Source: Pseudomonadota bacterium
Lineage (GTDB): Bacteria > Pseudomonadota > Alphaproteobacteria > Rhodobacterales > Rhodobacteraceae
DNA length: 5,033 bases
Direction of reading: 5' to 3'
Assembly: GCA_027592105.1 (NCBI GenBank)
Contig: JAQCLA010000196.1
Location: forward strand, 1-5,033
A program made the translations under genes and the position numbers. Each line of letters opens with the position of its first letter. The stretch's first letter is position 1. Under the pieces are notes generated by a model. It had not been told where the DNA came from. It was given only the letters and a program-made list of their open reading frames with translations, and searched no databases. Positions 4,444 to 5,033 of the stretch are shown piece by piece.

Positions 4444-5033
4444 TCAAGCCCCGGTCATATCCCAGCCAAGCGCACGGGCCACGGTGAAGATGTCCTTATC
4501 GCCCCGCCCGCACATATTCATGCAGATGATATGGTCGCGCGGCAGGGTCGGTGCGATCTTCGTGACATGGGCCAAGGCATGGCTGGGCTCGAGCGCGGGG
4601 ATGATTCCCTCGGTCTCGCAGGAAAGCTGAAAGGCCTCCAATGCCTCGGTATCGGTGATCGAGACATATTGCGCCCGCCCGATATCATGCAGCCACGCAT
4701 GTTCAGGCCCGATGCCGGGGTAATCGAGACCCGCCGAGATCGAATGCCCCTCGAGAATCTGGCCATCGTCATCTTGCAAAAGATAGGTACGGTTGCCGTG
4801 CAACACGCCCGGCCGACCACCGGTGAGGCTGGCGCAATGCTCCATCCGGTCGTCAACGCCGCGCCCCCCCGCCTCTACCCCGATGATCGCGACCTCTTTA
4901 TCGTCCAGGAAAGGGTAGAAAAGCCCCATCGCGTTCGATCCGCCACCGATGGCGGCGATGATCGTATCAGGCAGGCGGCCCTCGGCCTCCATCATCTGTT
5001 CGCGGGTTTCCTTGCCGATGATCGACTGGAAAT
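4444..5033 (-). CDS. trpB: Tryptophan synthase beta chain, C-terminal part
   Basis: This encodes the last 195 residues of TrpB, the PLP-dependent subunit that condenses indole with serine to form tryptophan, in complex with TrpA in the cytoplasm. The gene runs off the window at 5033, so roughly the first half (full length about 400), including the PLP-binding lysine, is not seen. Visible motifs, counted from the first visible residue: FQSIIGKETREQ at 1-12, the PLP-phosphate loop GGGSN at 29-33, GHSISAGLDYPGIGPEHAWL near the middle, EGIIPALEPSHA, and CGRGDKDIFTV at 174-184. Position 174 is Cys (codon 4510-4512), where the Salmonella enzyme has Ser377 next to the PLP ring; a Cys here is, as far as I recall, also found in other alphaproteobacterial TrpBs. 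The gene lies upstream of the poly-Asp genes on the same strand, with 182 bp between. Confidence 0.97.
   Translation of the reverse strand, partial: FQSIIGKETREQMMEAEGRLPDTIIAAIGGGSNAMGLFYPFLDDKEVAIIGVEAGGRGVDDRMEHCASLTGGRPGVLHGNRTYLLQDDDGQILEGHSISAGLDYPGIGPEHAWLHDIGRAQYVSITDTEALEAFQLSCETEGIIPALEPSHALAHVTKIAPTLPRDHIICMNMCGRGDKDIFTVARALGWDMTGA

Overview
The window reads as chromosomal DNA from an alphaproteobacterium, most probably a Rhodobacterales (Roseobacter-type) member. The evidence is the GC-rich third-codon-position bias, an L25 protein of the long CTC type, a peptidyl-tRNA hydrolase with the low-complexity tail ending in LQRLMDKFR, a DUF2237 protein, and a small two-membrane-segment LuxR-type regulator. 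No rRNA, tRNA, insertion sequence, CRISPR array or phage gene is visible.

Left part (1-2735), housekeeping: rplY (ribosomal protein L25) on the + strand ends in a strong intrinsic terminator. A convergent FkbM-type methyltransferase follows on the - strand, then pth (peptidyl-tRNA hydrolase) on the +. rplY and pth are often direct neighbours in bacteria; here the methyltransferase gene sits between them in the opposite orientation. A DUF2237 gene of unknown function, rich in conserved cysteines, follows on the +.

Middle (2743-4443), the unusual part: three minus-strand genes that look like one transcription unit, in the order 4261->3794, 3702->3277, 3252->2743. The first two are tandem paralogues. 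Each has a signal peptide, one compact PepSY-like domain and a C-terminal tail of 50-60 residues that is about 75% aspartate, with runs of up to 17 Asp. The third is a membrane-anchored LuxR-type HTH protein that starts 24 bp after the second poly-Asp gene. A perfect 11-bp hairpin lies between the two paralogues. A second hairpin and three copies of the hexamer GGTTTA/TAAACC lie ahead of the first gene. My working idea is a small periplasmic acidic-protein module, perhaps cation binding, encoded with its own membrane-bound transcription factor. That function is inferred, not shown by the sequence.

Right edge (4444-5033): the C-terminal half of trpB (tryptophan synthase beta chain) on the - strand, cut by the window end and oriented so that it lies upstream of the poly-Asp unit.
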